Positions 33,498 through 44,469 of a stretch of DNA of 64,000 bases are shown piece by piece (the first letter of the stretch is position 1; each line of letters begins with the position of its first letter). The translations under genes were made by a program, and so were the position numbers. Location: contig OX344761.1 in NCBI GenBank assembly GCA_947034895.1, forward strand, positions 87,247,447 to 87,311,446. The letters run 5' to 3'. This DNA is from Rhytidiadelphus loreus. Lineage: Eukaryota; Streptophyta; Bryopsida; Hypnales; Hylocomiaceae. The notes beneath the pieces were generated by a model that saw nothing but the letters and a program-made list of their open reading frames with translations, searched no databases and was not told the origin of the DNA.

Positions 33498-35306
33498 CTA
33501 TAATCCACTTTTCGTAGTCTCTGCTTCTGCAATGTCTTTCCTCTCATCGTTGAGGTTTTTCTGTGCCTCCTTCATCAACCTTTGATACTCCTCATGGACT
33601 TCTCTGTACATGTTTCGCGTCCTCAACCACACCACCGCAGCGCACAGAGCCGACCCAAGCGTCACTCCCACAAGAACCAACAGCGAGCGGCGAAAACAAG
33701 ACGCTCCCAGACACGAATGTGCATTGACACCGTGGTTCTGCACCCGTGCTTCCGCGTCGTAGAATTTACCCACCATGGGAACGGACAAGGCGTACATCCC
33801 CACGGCGCTGGCTATATTAATGCTGCCGTACAGAGTGGCGTAGTACTTCAGCCCGAAGATATCCGCAACGATGGTGGCGACCAAGGGGGACTGCGTTCCG
33901 AAGGCGAGCCCTAAGAAGATAGAACCGAAGTAGAGGCATCCCGGGATGGCCATGGCGATGAGCAGAAACGCCATAGCCATGAGCGTCATCATGAGAGCAA
34001 GGAAGAGTGTTCGGGAGAATCCGTAGTGGCGGAGAAGAATGTCGCTTGTGAACCCACCCACCCAGCGGCCGATGGCGTTCCAAATGCTCACGAGGGAGAC
34101 GAAGGTCTTGACGTTGGTGGAGGCGTAGCCGAGAGAGAGACCGAGCTGGCCCATGTTGTCGGTGACGGCAAGGCCGGAGCCGATGCCGAAGGTGGTTGCG
34201 GTGAAGAGGAGCCAGAAATCCAGTGTCCTGTATGTTTGCCAGATCGTGTGGTCTTCGCCTTTCCTCGGCCATGACTTGGGCAAGATCGGCTTGGAGGTTT
34301 GCTCAATCGACAGAGCTTCGAGGTCTTCCGAGTGAGAAGTCGACTCTTTCGGCGGTTGGGGTGTCCCACTAACATGAGATTCTTTGTTTTCGAAGTGCTC
34401 ACGGTGGTCTTGTGTCATATCTGTCAACGGTCCCGTGCCATCTTGCGCCACCTCTGTCGTGACTCCATCCCCTTCCCCACTTCGCTTACCATAAATTTCC
34501 GATTTGTAGGTGATGATACCAAGAGGAATGAATATGAGAATCATCAATACAGCCCCAATGACCTTCTCACTGCTTACACTCACCTTGAGCAAGTTTTGTG
34601 TCACGCTCACCCCCATCAAGTAAAACGCAAGCACGAACCCAAGCGCCAGCAACAAGTAGATATACTTCGCATCAGGAATGCCCCGAAACGGCGACTTGGG
34701 CCGGATGACAAGTGTCGACAGCAACGCCACCGACGACGGCAGCCACACCAGCATTAGAATAAAACTCTCCGGGTGACCGTTTCCGAACAAAGTCGTGTAG
34801 ATTTGAATGAGAATGGCGCCACTGATGGCGACGTACCCCTTGAGCAGCCCGATGATCATGCCCTTGCTGGCGGGGAAGAGGTGCACGCCGTGCACCGTCA
34901 CCACCACGTTCAACATAGCTTGTGCATTCGCTGCAATGAGCAGAAACAAACACATCTGCCATAGCGAGGGAGCCAGCTTTCCAGTGACCGCCAGCCATGC
35001 TAGAGAGTAACCAACCGCAGTCTCCACAGCGCCGAGGAAGAGCACCGCTTCAGGTGTCCAGTAATCATACAACAGCCCAGCGTGCAATCCGAAGGTGGCG
35101 CCGAGGTCCTTGAAACTGGCGATGAGGTTCAGCTGCTCTTGGTTGATATGCAGAGCCGACTTCAACTTCTGGCTGTACAAGCTGAACGCGTACGGGCCGG
35201 AGCCGACAATCAACACGATAATGCCCACAGCGAGGATGAACCACCGGCCTTGGAGCACTCGCAGCAGCTTGTCGGAGCCCTGGGAATTCGAAATTGAAGT
35301 TGCCAT
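33498..35306 (-). CDS. NFD4/nodulin-like MFS transporter, inverted copy 2
   Basis: The single exon gives 602 residues, the same length as the copy at 8489-10297. The ATG is at 35306; the frame upstream has no ATG. All family signatures are intact (GRWFILAVGIIVLIVGSGPY, SIWNAIGRWVGG, long charged loop at about 266-354). Differences from copy 1 cluster in the N-terminal third (for example KDLGATFGLHAG against KDLGVNFGLPSG) and in the last ~140 residues (TQSPLVATIV against AQYPLYATIV, and a diverged tail). The central ~280 residues are virtually identical. An open frame despite clear divergence suggests it is functional. The orientation is opposite to copy 1 and divergent from the gene remnant at 38102. 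Confidence 0.92.
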   Translation of the reverse strand: MATSISNSQGSDKLLRVLQGRWFILAVGIIVLIVGSGPYAFSLYSQKLKSALHINQEQLNLIASFKDLGATFGLHAGLLYDYWTPEAVLFLGAVETAVGYSLAWLAVTGKLAPSLWQMCLFLLIAANAQAMLNVVVTVHGVHLFPASKGMIIGLLKGYVAISGAILIQIYTTLFGNGHPESFILMLVWLPSSVALLSTLVIRPKSPFRGIPDAKYIYLLLALGFVLAFYLMGVSVTQNLLKVSVSSEKVIGAVLMILIFIPLGIITYKSEIYGKRSGEGDGVTTEVAQDGTGPLTDMTQDHREHFENKESHVSGTPQPPKESTSHSEDLEALSIEQTSKPILPKSWPRKGEDHTIWQTYRTLDFWLLFTATTFGIGSGLAVTDNMGQLGLSLGYASTNVKTFVSLVSIWNAIGRWVGGFTSDILLRHYGFSRTLFLALMMTLMAMAFLLIAMAIPGCLYFGSIFLGLAFGTQSPLVATIVADIFGLKYYATLYGSINIASAVGMYALSVPMVGKFYDAEARVQNHGVNAHSCLGASCFRRSLLVLVGVTLGSALCAAVVWLRTRNMYREVHEEYQRLMKEAQKNLNDERKDIAEAETTKSGL

Positions 35307-37508
35307 GGATAAACTATTGGCAAGGAGATTGTGGCACTGGAACTGGAATACGGCAGCTGGCTCACCCGGGCCCCGAGGATTTGGCGCTTGTCTAATAATC
35401 AATTCAAACTACGAAGTTCGTATGCATGTCAGAGTACTGTCTCAGTAACGGAGAATCAGTACAATGGCATATATAAGCTCCTTCACGAGGCTTGGGAGCT
35501 GGAGCTGGAGTTTCATGGACTGACTTGGAACCTCTAGCTACCTAGATTAATGATATGTGCGCATGAGTGTTGCATTTTGTGTACGCTCTAGTGCTCTCCT
35601 GCGCAAGTTAGAAGAAATTTTCAGAGTCATAGAGAGTGATATGCAGAACAGCTGCAGGCCGACAGCGCAGCTTGCATAGGTACAGTAGGTGGCGTACCAT
35701 TGTGCAAGCTTCGTACTTGCTTGAACTCCAGCTAGCTAGTTTTATTCTTGCTAGTAAGAGATTAGCAAGAGGGTAACGTCCATATATGCAATGTATCAAC
35801 GAAAGTTGATTGCGATGAAAGGTGCGAATTAATTCATGCCCTTCAGAATGCGAAAAATCGAAAAGCGCGTATGCACTCGATCGACGGAGGAGACTGGAGA
35901 TTAGTGCTGTTGCCAGTGAATATTGTGGATCAATACCTCGTGGACTGTGGCTCGTAGATAAGTGAGAACGTCTGCAATCATCCCTGCGAGCAAGGAGCAG
36001 GAGGACCAAGCGCAGGCCAAGCACATGAGGCGGCGGAGCAAGGCAGTCAGAATGATACCAGAGCTTACAACCTCAATTAGAGATATTGGCCACTAACCAA
36101 AAATTGTGACATATATCTTCAAATTGTAGGTCACAAACAAGGACAGGTATAGATTTTGGTTTCAAGCCGTGTGTCTTCAATTGTGTCAAAGTATTGGAAT
36201 ATTGTCAATTTAATAGAATTGACATTACTTGCCTAACTTGTCATGTCAATGGATTTGCAAATTAATATGCAAATCATTACAATTCATTTACAACATTGTG
36301 CACCACTAATCTAATAAGATTTTCACCTTATCTTATTTTCCCTCTCAACTCCTTAGATTGTTTTCTTTTCTTTCTTGATGGTTCAATGTGGCATTTAACT
36401 AAATTACACCACTTTTAACAAAATTGAAATTATAAACATTTTTAATTAGTTTGTATCCTTGTATATAAACATTAATGAGGGCATATTGACATTGAAGGGT
36501 TTGAATATATTAAATCATTAGAGGGATAGAACAATGTTCACTATATTCTCAATGAAATGCAATTTGCATCTCTATTTGGGTCTCATCTAGGTTAAACACT
36601 TTTCCTCAATAGGATAATAAAGATTTGATTGGTGAAAGCTAAACCTTTAGCAAGGTGTCAAGTCGGGGATAAAATTTAGAGGTATACTTGAACATAATTG
36701 GCATACAACATTATGTCTAAGTCTTGTGTAGATTTTGCATGATACAATGTAATGCAATGAAATTGCGAGCATCCTTGATTCTTAAGTAGCTATGTTTTCA
36801 AACTCAAAATGTCCATAGAATGAAGAAAAAAAATTTCAGCTATTGGAGACATTTTTAAGTAAACAACACTAATTTGTTTCACATTCTAGGTAGAGGCATA
36901 ACTATATTTTTGTTGGAATAGATCAGAGAGCCCACTTCGATTATACTGTATTTCAGACAGACAGTTTCTCACTGAGGCCAGCTTAGGCCAATATGCAGTG
37001 ATATGGGTCTGGAATTAGCGTTTGATTGAAAATTTGAATGTTAGGACCAGAAAATACAGAATGCATGATTTTCTGCAAAGTTGGTGAAGCTTATGTGAGT
37101 AAGACTGCTTCTGAAATGGTAGCCGGCCCTTTCAAAAGACCGTCCGTGCTGTACGTGAACATCAGTTTCTGTCTTTTCCACAGTACTGAATGTGGTACGT
37201 TGGCTTTGAGCCTCTCTCGTTTTCCTCTGCACTCCATAACAGGGTTTAGATCAATTTAACTTCTTACTAATTTAAAATTAGTACTCAAGAATACCGTCAT
37301 CCGAAACCACATGAAATAGAAACAATAAATCTAGATTTGGACATTGGACGACCAAAATACACCGCTCTTGTAAGTATAATATTTCTGCAATATTTCAAGC
37401 TCACTCAATCTGATTGCAAGAAATATGTGTGCTAATTATTAGTTGTGTCTCGATCTAGGTAGTACTATCAGTTGGTACTGTAACGGAAGCTTTCTAGAAG
37501 TACAATCA
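35307..37508 (-). repeat. Upstream part of inverted duplication (partner about 5200-8488)
   Basis: Reverse complement matches 7600-8488 well, for example the 'caagcgcaggccaagcacatgaggcgg' block at about 36010-36040. After a variable AT-rich stretch (36240-36930) it matches 5200-5780. The partner's MITE at 5907-6152 has no clear counterpart here. No gene is called in this stretch. Confidence 0.75.
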
Positions 37509-37526
37509 TGGGATCAATTGCGTACC

Positions 37527-37674
37527 TCGGTGCAATGTAGTGACTCCATCCATTCCAGCAAGCAAAGCAAATGCAAGGAAGGAATATTTTCCAGTATCAT
37601 GAGCGAGTGCATGCTCACACGCGGAGCATATGAGCAGATACTCGAGCTTTACTCCATTTGTTGGCCCTGAATCG
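37527..37674 (-). pseudogene. Possible orphan exon of an unknown membrane protein
   Basis: The minus strand shows an AG (cgattcag) followed by an open stretch reading GPTNGVKLEYLLICSACEHA, then LAHDTGKYSFLAFALLAGMD and GVTTLHR, ending at CGAG/GTACGC, a good donor. This looks like a single internal exon. I see no neighbouring exons on either side. It sits right at the duplication breakpoint (about 37508). The family is unknown to me. Confidence 0.3.
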
Positions 37675-38101
37675 AAGGGGAGGAAAATTTGCAATGACAG
37701 TCTTAGGTAAAGTACTAGCAAAATAAAAGCAATCCAACACAAGTTGTGGGTATTTTCACACTACAGGTACTCCAAAAATGCTGTCACAAAACCACAACTG
37801 CAACGTGTCATGAAATGCCCATGACGGGTTTCATGGCTTTCGTCAGGGATCAGAATCTCTCTCTCTCTCTTCGATTTCATTTACCTTTTCACCAACACAT
37901 GCAATGTCTTTTATTGATTCTGGCGATGTAAAACCTAACTCCCTCAGCATTATATTCCTCAGTATAGGATCAATCGAATTGATCACTATGAAAAAAACCA
38001 TGAACTCTGTTGGTGAGGTTATGTTCAAGCAATCAACATAACTTACCATGTGCTCTGATTCTTGCCTCCCTGCCCACTTGTGGTATATAACAATTCTGCA
38101 G

Positions 38102-40170
38102 ACACCTGGATCCGACGAGAAACCGGCTGAATCAATCCCTGTTGCTGAAGAATCAGAAGAATTAGCAGCTGTAGGGAAGAAGCAAGTCACGCCATGGCCA
38201 AACCGAGGAGACGACCACACCATCCCCCAAGCCCTCCGAAGCCTCGATTTCTGGCTCCTCTTCGTCGCCACCATCTTCGGCGTTGGCTCCGGCCTCACCG
38301 CCACCGACAACATGGCCCAGTTAGGCTTGTCTTTCGGTTATTCCCCCACCAGCGTCCGCACCTTCGTCTCCCTGCTGAGCATTTGGAACTCCATCAGGCG
38401 TTGGGTGGGAGGGTTCCTCTCGGACTACCTTCTATATCGGTTTGGCTTCGCACGCACGAAGTTCCACACGATCATGTTGCTGGTCATGGCGGTAGCGTAT
38501 CTTCTGTTGGCGGTGAATATCCCCGCGTGTCTGTACTATGGGTCCATTTTGTTGGGGCTTTCTTTTGGGTCGCAGTACCCCATTTATACCACCATTGTGG
38601 CGGAGGAGTTCGGGTTGAAGAGGTTTGCGACGCTGTATAATTGTCTGAATATCTCGTGTTCCATTGGGAATTACATCCTCTCCGGGCCAGTGGCAGGTCT
38701 GTCGATCTCTGCCTCTTTTCGGTTTGATGGAATGTCGTGCTAGCTTTTGTTGGGTACGAGAGTTATCGTAGTAGTCTTTGGAACTTACATAGCTTTTGAG
38801 AATCAGAGTCCGTTCTGAAGTCTGGGTGCTGATTTTTACAGTGTTGTGTAGATTTGATGATCTTCTTTTTGGAGAAACTACAGTACAACCTCTCTAAATT
38901 AATACTCTCTATTACTCTCTAAAGTATTAACCTCTATAAGGTAATATTGATTGCTTGATCCCAGCCTCAGCCGCATATAAACGCCATTAATGTAATAACC
39001 TTTGTAATGTAATAATGTAGTTAGCCTAAGCCTAGCCCTATTACTTTAGAGAGGTTCTATTGTAATCAATTAGTAATAGAGAGGAATAATTGCAATTTCT
39101 TTCAAGAGTTGGCATGAATTATGAGCCTATCATTAGTAGAAAATCTGAAATTTTTGTCATTTTGGATGCGTTGTTTTGGACAAAATCTAACAGAAATCTG
39201 TTGAAAATAACAGATTTCTATTAGATTTTGTCCAAAACAACGCGTCCAAAATGACAAAAATTTCAGATTTTCTACTAGTGTATTCATCTTGCATCTCACA
39301 TACAATCAACAAATTAGGAACACGAACTGATAGGCTATCATGCATTGATGATAAACTTGAGAATTCTTGTTGCTCATTTCTAAACTGGCATTGAAAGGAA
39401 TTCTTGATATCATGTTAGACCGACATACTTATAGGAGACCTATAGTAGAATGAATCCTTGAATGATAGCATATTAGAAGAGACCTACATAAAGGAGTGCA
39501 ATTTGAACAAAGGAGAGTTTTTCAATCCAATGAGACATTTTCATGCTTGTGAGTATGGTAGAGCTTAAATTTACTCTTAATCAACATTGCTCTCAAAACC
39601 TTGCTTTGCCACCAATATTCAAGAATGATTTGTAACCCAACATTGCAAAAGTGGTGGATTATGGTTATTGTCTTTTCATTTCATATTATGTAACTTGATT
39701 TTGTATTTGTCTTTTGAGAGGAGTGGACATGGTTGAATCCTCCCGACATCTAAAGAATGTTATGCATAGCACAAGGCCTTTATCTAAATATTGGATTTTG
39801 TTTGATGCAAGTCGGTTTTACAACAAAGAAATCAAAAGACATGGTTAAGTTCTTCCCACAGCTAAAGAATGTTAGGTACTACACAAAGAAGTTATCTTAT
39901 CAAAATGTTGGAATATTTTGGTTGATGCATGTCAATTTTATGACAAAGAAGCCAAGAGACTATACTTGGTGGAGCAATCGCACTTGGCAAGCAGTAATGC
40001 ACTTTGATAGCAATAAGCATTGGTATTGTGGGATTTGGAGAAGTACTGTGGTACCGCATTGACTTGGGGATTTTACATGGATCCACATAAAGGCTTTTAA
40101 AAATCCAAATTTGAATTTTAACTCATGAATCTTCACAAGAAAAGAATCATGATGCATCACAAAAAAAAGA
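38102..40170 (+). pseudogene. Truncated copy of the three-exon NFD4-like transporter
   Basis: Exon 2 (38102-38696, 595 bases) is present with intact splice sites and differs from 13789-14383 by only a handful of bases, including one Gly-to-Arg change in SIWNSIGRWVGG. No exon 1 is found upstream. The region of exon 3 is badly decayed and partly duplicated: acceptor-like copies occur at about 39800 and 39925 (gatgca(a/t)gtc..tttta). The second is recognisable to about 40170 but has stops and indels. A CACTA-type MITE sits in the second intron. Not expected to make a functional transporter. Confidence 0.85.
39131..39280. mobile_element. CACTA-type foldback MITE, 150 bp, TAT target duplication
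   Basis: The two arms of about 70 bp are almost perfectly complementary, with a loop of about 6 bases. The ends read CATTAGTAGAAAA and TTTTCTACTAGTG (consensus CACTAGTAGAAAA). TAT flanks both sides. CACTA elements make 3-bp duplications and have CACTA ends, so the assignment is good. It is inserted in the second intron of the transporter remnant and absent from the equivalent intron at 14384-15025. Confidence 0.85.
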
Positions 40171-40184
40171 ATTTGCAAGCATTA

Positions 40185-40345
40185 ATGGCAAATTCTCATT
40201 AAAATGGTGGTATTCCATACACTATTTTTATGTTCATGTTTTTTTAGCTGTAAAATCTAGGACTGGTATAGATTGTAGAAGACATGGTATGAATATAAAA
40301 ATACCAAGTTTGTGGAATACTACCATTTTATCATGGTTTACATTT
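40185..40345. repeat. Decayed member of the GGTATTCCA MITE family
   Basis: The ends tctcattaaaatggtggtat and ggaatactaccattttatca are inverted, matching the terminal motif of 5907-6152. Confidence 0.4.
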
Positions 40346-40626
40346 TTGTTATATTTGTCTAAATTATATTAAAAAAATAAAAAGTGAAGTTTTCAATCAA
40401 GTTTGATATTGAAACAAAATAATTTGAGTTTTAAAAATCATTTTTTAATTAAAAAAGTACAATTCTCATCTACATTCTCAATCAAAGACTGTCACAATTT
40501 CCACAAATAATACCTAACATGCAAAAAAACATTATAATGCCACAATTTCTACAAATAATACCTAACATGAAAATAACATTATAATTTCAAGCTTATAGTT
40601 TCAAGATTCCAAATTTATGATTGAAT
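40346..40626. other. AT-rich spacer 3' of the kinase gene
   Basis: It contains two tandem ~46-bp copies (ccacaaataatacctaacat, about 40500-40575). No gene is seen. Confidence 0.5.
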
Positions 40627-42528
40627 TCATGGATTTTCAAGCCATGGATGGTGCAAACATTTAGCAGCGCTTGGTCTTTTGTTTGGAGTCAATTCCAACA
40701 ATGGCAAGAGGAATCCAGCAAGTTCTTTAGCATCTCTTTCATTAAATCTATATTCACTAATAAGTAACTTATGAAGTGGACTATGACCTCTTGGTTTCCT
40801 ATGCTTTAATTCACCATCTTTTGTTAAATAATCATGAGAATGAGTCCCTTTTGCTATTAACTTTTTTGGAAGGGGTCCTAAAACTTCTACAATTTGAGCC
40901 AAATGATCTTCATCTCGATTGTACTCACTCCCTCCAGTTTGAGGATCAAATAGTATGCTACCAGTAGCAAGCTCAAAGACAAGACATCCAAAAGACCACA
41001 TATCAGCTGAAGTAGAATATTTACACCCCAATAGAACTTCAGGACACCGATATGGGCGAGTTTGAATGTCATCTGTAAAAGCTTTGTTAGTTTGACATGC
41101 TGTTCCTAAGTCAACAATTTTACATTTAACTTCATAGTCAAATGGATTTAATGAATCATTTGATTTTGAATTTTGTCCATTACATGGCATAGTAAATTTG
41201 ACTTGTTGAGTTCCACAATTCTCAAGCATCACTTTGGCTTTGTTGTGCACATCCAAGTTTCTAGCAATGTCAGGGTCAGAGTCAATAGCAAGTCTATCAA
41301 GTGACTCTGGCTCTGATGCTACTTGTCCCTCTTCAAATTCCATTAGTTTACTATTGGCATTTGTATTTTGGAGAGCATTTCCAATTCTTTGAATATGAGT
41401 AGGAGTTGTTGGTCGAGATCCAACTTTTGAACTTGATTGTGACAAATTTTCACCTTTACTATCACGTTCATATTTATTAGTTCTTAAATTTTCAATTTGA
41501 AATGAATTTAGATTTTGTTGCATCTTTGATGGTGTAGGTGTAGAAAAGCGTTGTCGTTTTGTTGCAATGGTAGTTCCACCAATAGAAAGCCTAGGATCAG
41601 TACATGGATCTAAAGGAAACATTAATAATACATTCTCTGGTTTTAAGTCTGTGTGAATGATTTTGAGATCTTTGTGAAGGTAATTTAATCCAGTTAAAAT
41701 TTGTTTGGCAAGATTTTTAACAATCTCAAGAGGAAGTCCTTTGTATTTGTTGGCTTTTATGAGCGTAAGTAAATTGTCTCCCAAATACTCAAACACCATG
41801 CACATGTGTTTGCGATTGTCTAATGTGTTATGTTCAAAGTGATCTAAAAGCTTTACAACAGCCTTTTCATCAATCAACTTGTTAGCTACTACTTTTTTGT
41901 GAATCTTAATTTCTTTTTGAGCTGCTTTTATACAATCTTTTGAACAATTCTGAATTTTTAGTGCAACATATTTGTTATCTTGTTGGTCCCAAGCAAGCCA
42001 TACAGTAGAAAATGCTCCATAACCTAATTTACGTTCAACTTTATACCTACCATTTTTAAATGTGCTTCCAACATTGAATGACAATATTTCATCTTTATTG
42101 TATTCATTGCTATCAAGTTCAGAATCTATATATTTACTACTATGACTTTCTGAAGTATATTTATTTCTATTTCTTTTCTTATTTCTTATTTCATTTTTAG
42201 AATCTCTTGATGAAATTGAAGGTGATAAACTTTCATCAATTTTTGAATATGATGTTGCTTGCTCTGAACATGTAGTAGAAGTACTTGGTGATCTTTTCTT
42301 TCTATTTTTTGCTCTTTTAGACTTTTGTATAATACTTCTTTTTGTTGCTATTTTTTTCTTATTCTTATTCTTGTTTCCATTATTTTTGAAAGCTTCATAA
42401 GTTGCTTCACTTATTAACCTTGCTAAATCTAAATTTGCTTTAGATTTTTTTTTTTGACCCACAAAAAAGTTTTTTTTCTTTTGCTTGCGTATTGTCTTTT
42501 TAATAGTCATAACCTTGCGAGGAGGCAT
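40627..42528 (-). CDS. Intronless SRPK-type Ser/Arg-protein kinase
   Basis: One exon gives 633 residues, starting at the ATG at 42528. Residues 1-150 are Lys/Asn/Ser-rich with several basic nuclear-localisation-like clusters. The kinase domain begins about 161: glycine loop LGYGAFSTVW (168-177), VALK with Lys191, catalytic IIHTDLKPEN (Asp294), metal-binding DLG (Asp473) instead of DFG, then TDDIQTRPYRCPEV and SADMWSFGCLVFELATG. HTDLKPEN, DLG and DIQTR.YRCPEV are diagnostic of SRPK kinases, which phosphorylate SR splicing factors. A ~165-residue Ser/Asn-rich spacer (about 302-466) splits the lobes, as in the family. Key residues are intact. Codons are very AT-rich compared with the transporter genes. 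Lack of introns suggests a retrogene, though no poly-A or target duplication is evident. Confidence 0.88.
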   Translation of the reverse strand: MPPRKVMTIKKTIRKQKKKNFFVGQKKKSKANLDLARLISEATYEAFKNNGNKNKNKKKIATKRSIIQKSKRAKNRKKRSPSTSTTCSEQATSYSKIDESLSPSISSRDSKNEIRNKKRNRNKYTSESHSSKYIDSELDSNEYNKDEILSFNVGSTFKNGRYKVERKLGYGAFSTVWLAWDQQDNKYVALKIQNCSKDCIKAAQKEIKIHKKVVANKLIDEKAVVKLLDHFEHNTLDNRKHMCMVFEYLGDNLLTLIKANKYKGLPLEIVKNLAKQILTGLNYLHKDLKIIHTDLKPENVLLMFPLDPCTDPRLSIGGTTIATKRQRFSTPTPSKMQQNLNSFQIENLRTNKYERDSKGENLSQSSSKVGSRPTTPTHIQRIGNALQNTNANSKLMEFEEGQVASEPESLDRLAIDSDPDIARNLDVHNKAKVMLENCGTQQVKFTMPCNGQNSKSNDSLNPFDYEVKCKIVDLGTACQTNKAFTDDIQTRPYRCPEVLLGCKYSTSADMWSFGCLVFELATGSILFDPQTGGSEYNRDEDHLAQIVEVLGPLPKKLIAKGTHSHDYLTKDGELKHRKPRGHSPLHKLLISEYRFNERDAKELAGFLLPLLELTPNKRPSAAKCLHHPWLENP

Positions 42529-43429
42529 AGTTAATGAATAATAAGATACAATAAATATAATGTCTATATTGTGGTGCCTATGAATATGATGACATTTACT
42601 TAAAAGATGTTGATATCAAAATTGAACTTATTCATTTAATTTGCATCTAAAGTTGTAATTTTAAATTTTAATATTCTTTAAAAATTGAATATTAGACAGA
42701 AGTTAAAATCATGGGCAAGGTTTTATAAAAAGATTAAATTCAAAAAATTATTCTCTTTAAATTTTTGGATTAGATAATCTTATAGAATCATTGTTTATTT
42801 GATAAATTCAAGACAAAATGATATAAGATTTCATTGTTTCATTATATTTGAATTCCGAAATCATGTAAAATTTGTTTCATTACATTTGGTGTTGGTGTAT
42901 GTTCCAATAGGAAACAATGATTTTGAAATGCTTATTCCATAAATTAAAAAAATTGTGATGAAAAATCAAATAGAGATATGAAAAGTTTTAAGTGCAAAAT
43001 AGAATAGACGCAACTATAGAAAGTAAAAAGTTGATAAAGATGAAAAAAAATTTGGTATCATTACAAAAAAATACAAAAACCTGATGAAAAAGAAAGTATT
43101 TTTCTTTTGTGGTAAACACATTCATATTGTATTGTACAAGAATTTGTGAATTTTTAAATAGACATATATCTTTATTTGGAAAAATAATTGTCCTTGAATG
43201 ATTGAATTAATAGACTTTTTCAAAATTTTGTGTAAGCTACTCTCTAATAGACATGTTGCCCCAAAAAATTCAAGCAAAATGAAAACTTGTACTAAATCAC
43301 TCTTTTAGTACTAAAATTTGTGTTTATTTTGTATTAGACATAATCTAAAATGCTTTTGTCAATAAGAAAAACTGTGTTTGGAGAAAAAATCTTACTTTAG
43401 AAGAGTCAAAGTCTATTGATCTTATTAAG
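42529..43429. other. AT-rich region upstream of the kinase gene
   Basis: No gene is seen. It must contain the kinase promoter if that gene is expressed. Confidence 0.5.
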
Positions 43430-44400
43430 TAAGTAATATTGGTTCTTTTGTTGACATTTTCTTGTTGAATTTTTTTGTTTTTGATACATGATAGAGGTAA
43501 TGATTTTCTCTAGTAAATGCCTTATAAGAACAAACATGGTGTCTTGAGAGGGTCTAGATATGCTTTAACTATGGGAATAGTTGATCCATATTCAAAATTT
43601 ATATTTCTTAAACTTAAGATCTACATTTTGATTGGGTGGGAGCCAAGTTGCTACCAACAAGGTGCCATTTGAGGATCCGAGTGAAGATAAACAATGGCAA
43701 ACAATTGATCCATGTTTTTTTTTTTGTTCAATTATTTGTTCCCAATACATGATGGAGGTAATGTTTTTTCTGTAAATGAACCATTGTTGGTACCAATAAG
43801 ATGTCTTGACTCTTGAAAGGGTATGAATATGCCTAAACTATAAAGAACAATTGATAAATGTTCATTTTCTTGTCTAATTTTTTGTTCTCAATATATGATT
43901 TAGGCCATTAAGGTTACATTTGAATTGGTGGGAGTATTGTCGATAACAATAAGATGACTTGAGAGGTTTGACTGAGGCCATACTATAGAGAATCCTTCAT
44001 CTATATTCTATTTCTTGCCCAATTTTCTAGTCACAAGATATAATTAAGGTCTGCATTTTGATTGGTGGTCTAATAGAAGCTTTGAGAACACTAATAAGGT
44101 GTCATAATATATAGGACCATGACAAGTATAAATTTTATAGAATAATTGATCTAGAATGCCCATTTTCTTGTAAATTTGGCTTCGTCAAAGATGAACAAGG
44201 TTCCAATTTTAACATGATGAGCCCTGATGATATCAACATGGTGCCTTGATAAGGTCTTAATAAACCTAAATTATGTGGAATAGTTCATTCATGTTCATTT
44301 GTTGTCCAATTTTTGTGCATGAAGATGAAGAAATTCTAAACTTTAATTTAAAGAGAGCCTTGTGGCACCAACAAAGTGTCTTTAAATGATTTCAATTGCT
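43430..44400. repeat. Diverged tandem array of ~145-bp units, about six copies
   Basis: Units restart near 43570, 43705, 43850, 43996, 44147 and 44282 with a tgatccatgttcattttctt-like motif. Each is followed by caattttttgttc..aatacatgat..agg, then ttttgattggtgg(g)a, then a(t/c)aacaaggtg(t/c)cttgag. Copies share perhaps two-thirds of positions. The period is satellite-like. Confidence 0.65.
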
Positions 44401-44469
44401 CCTTCTATCCCACTAAAAACCTCCAAATTTCTTTTCCACAAAGATTAATTGTATTTATGGACAATTTTG

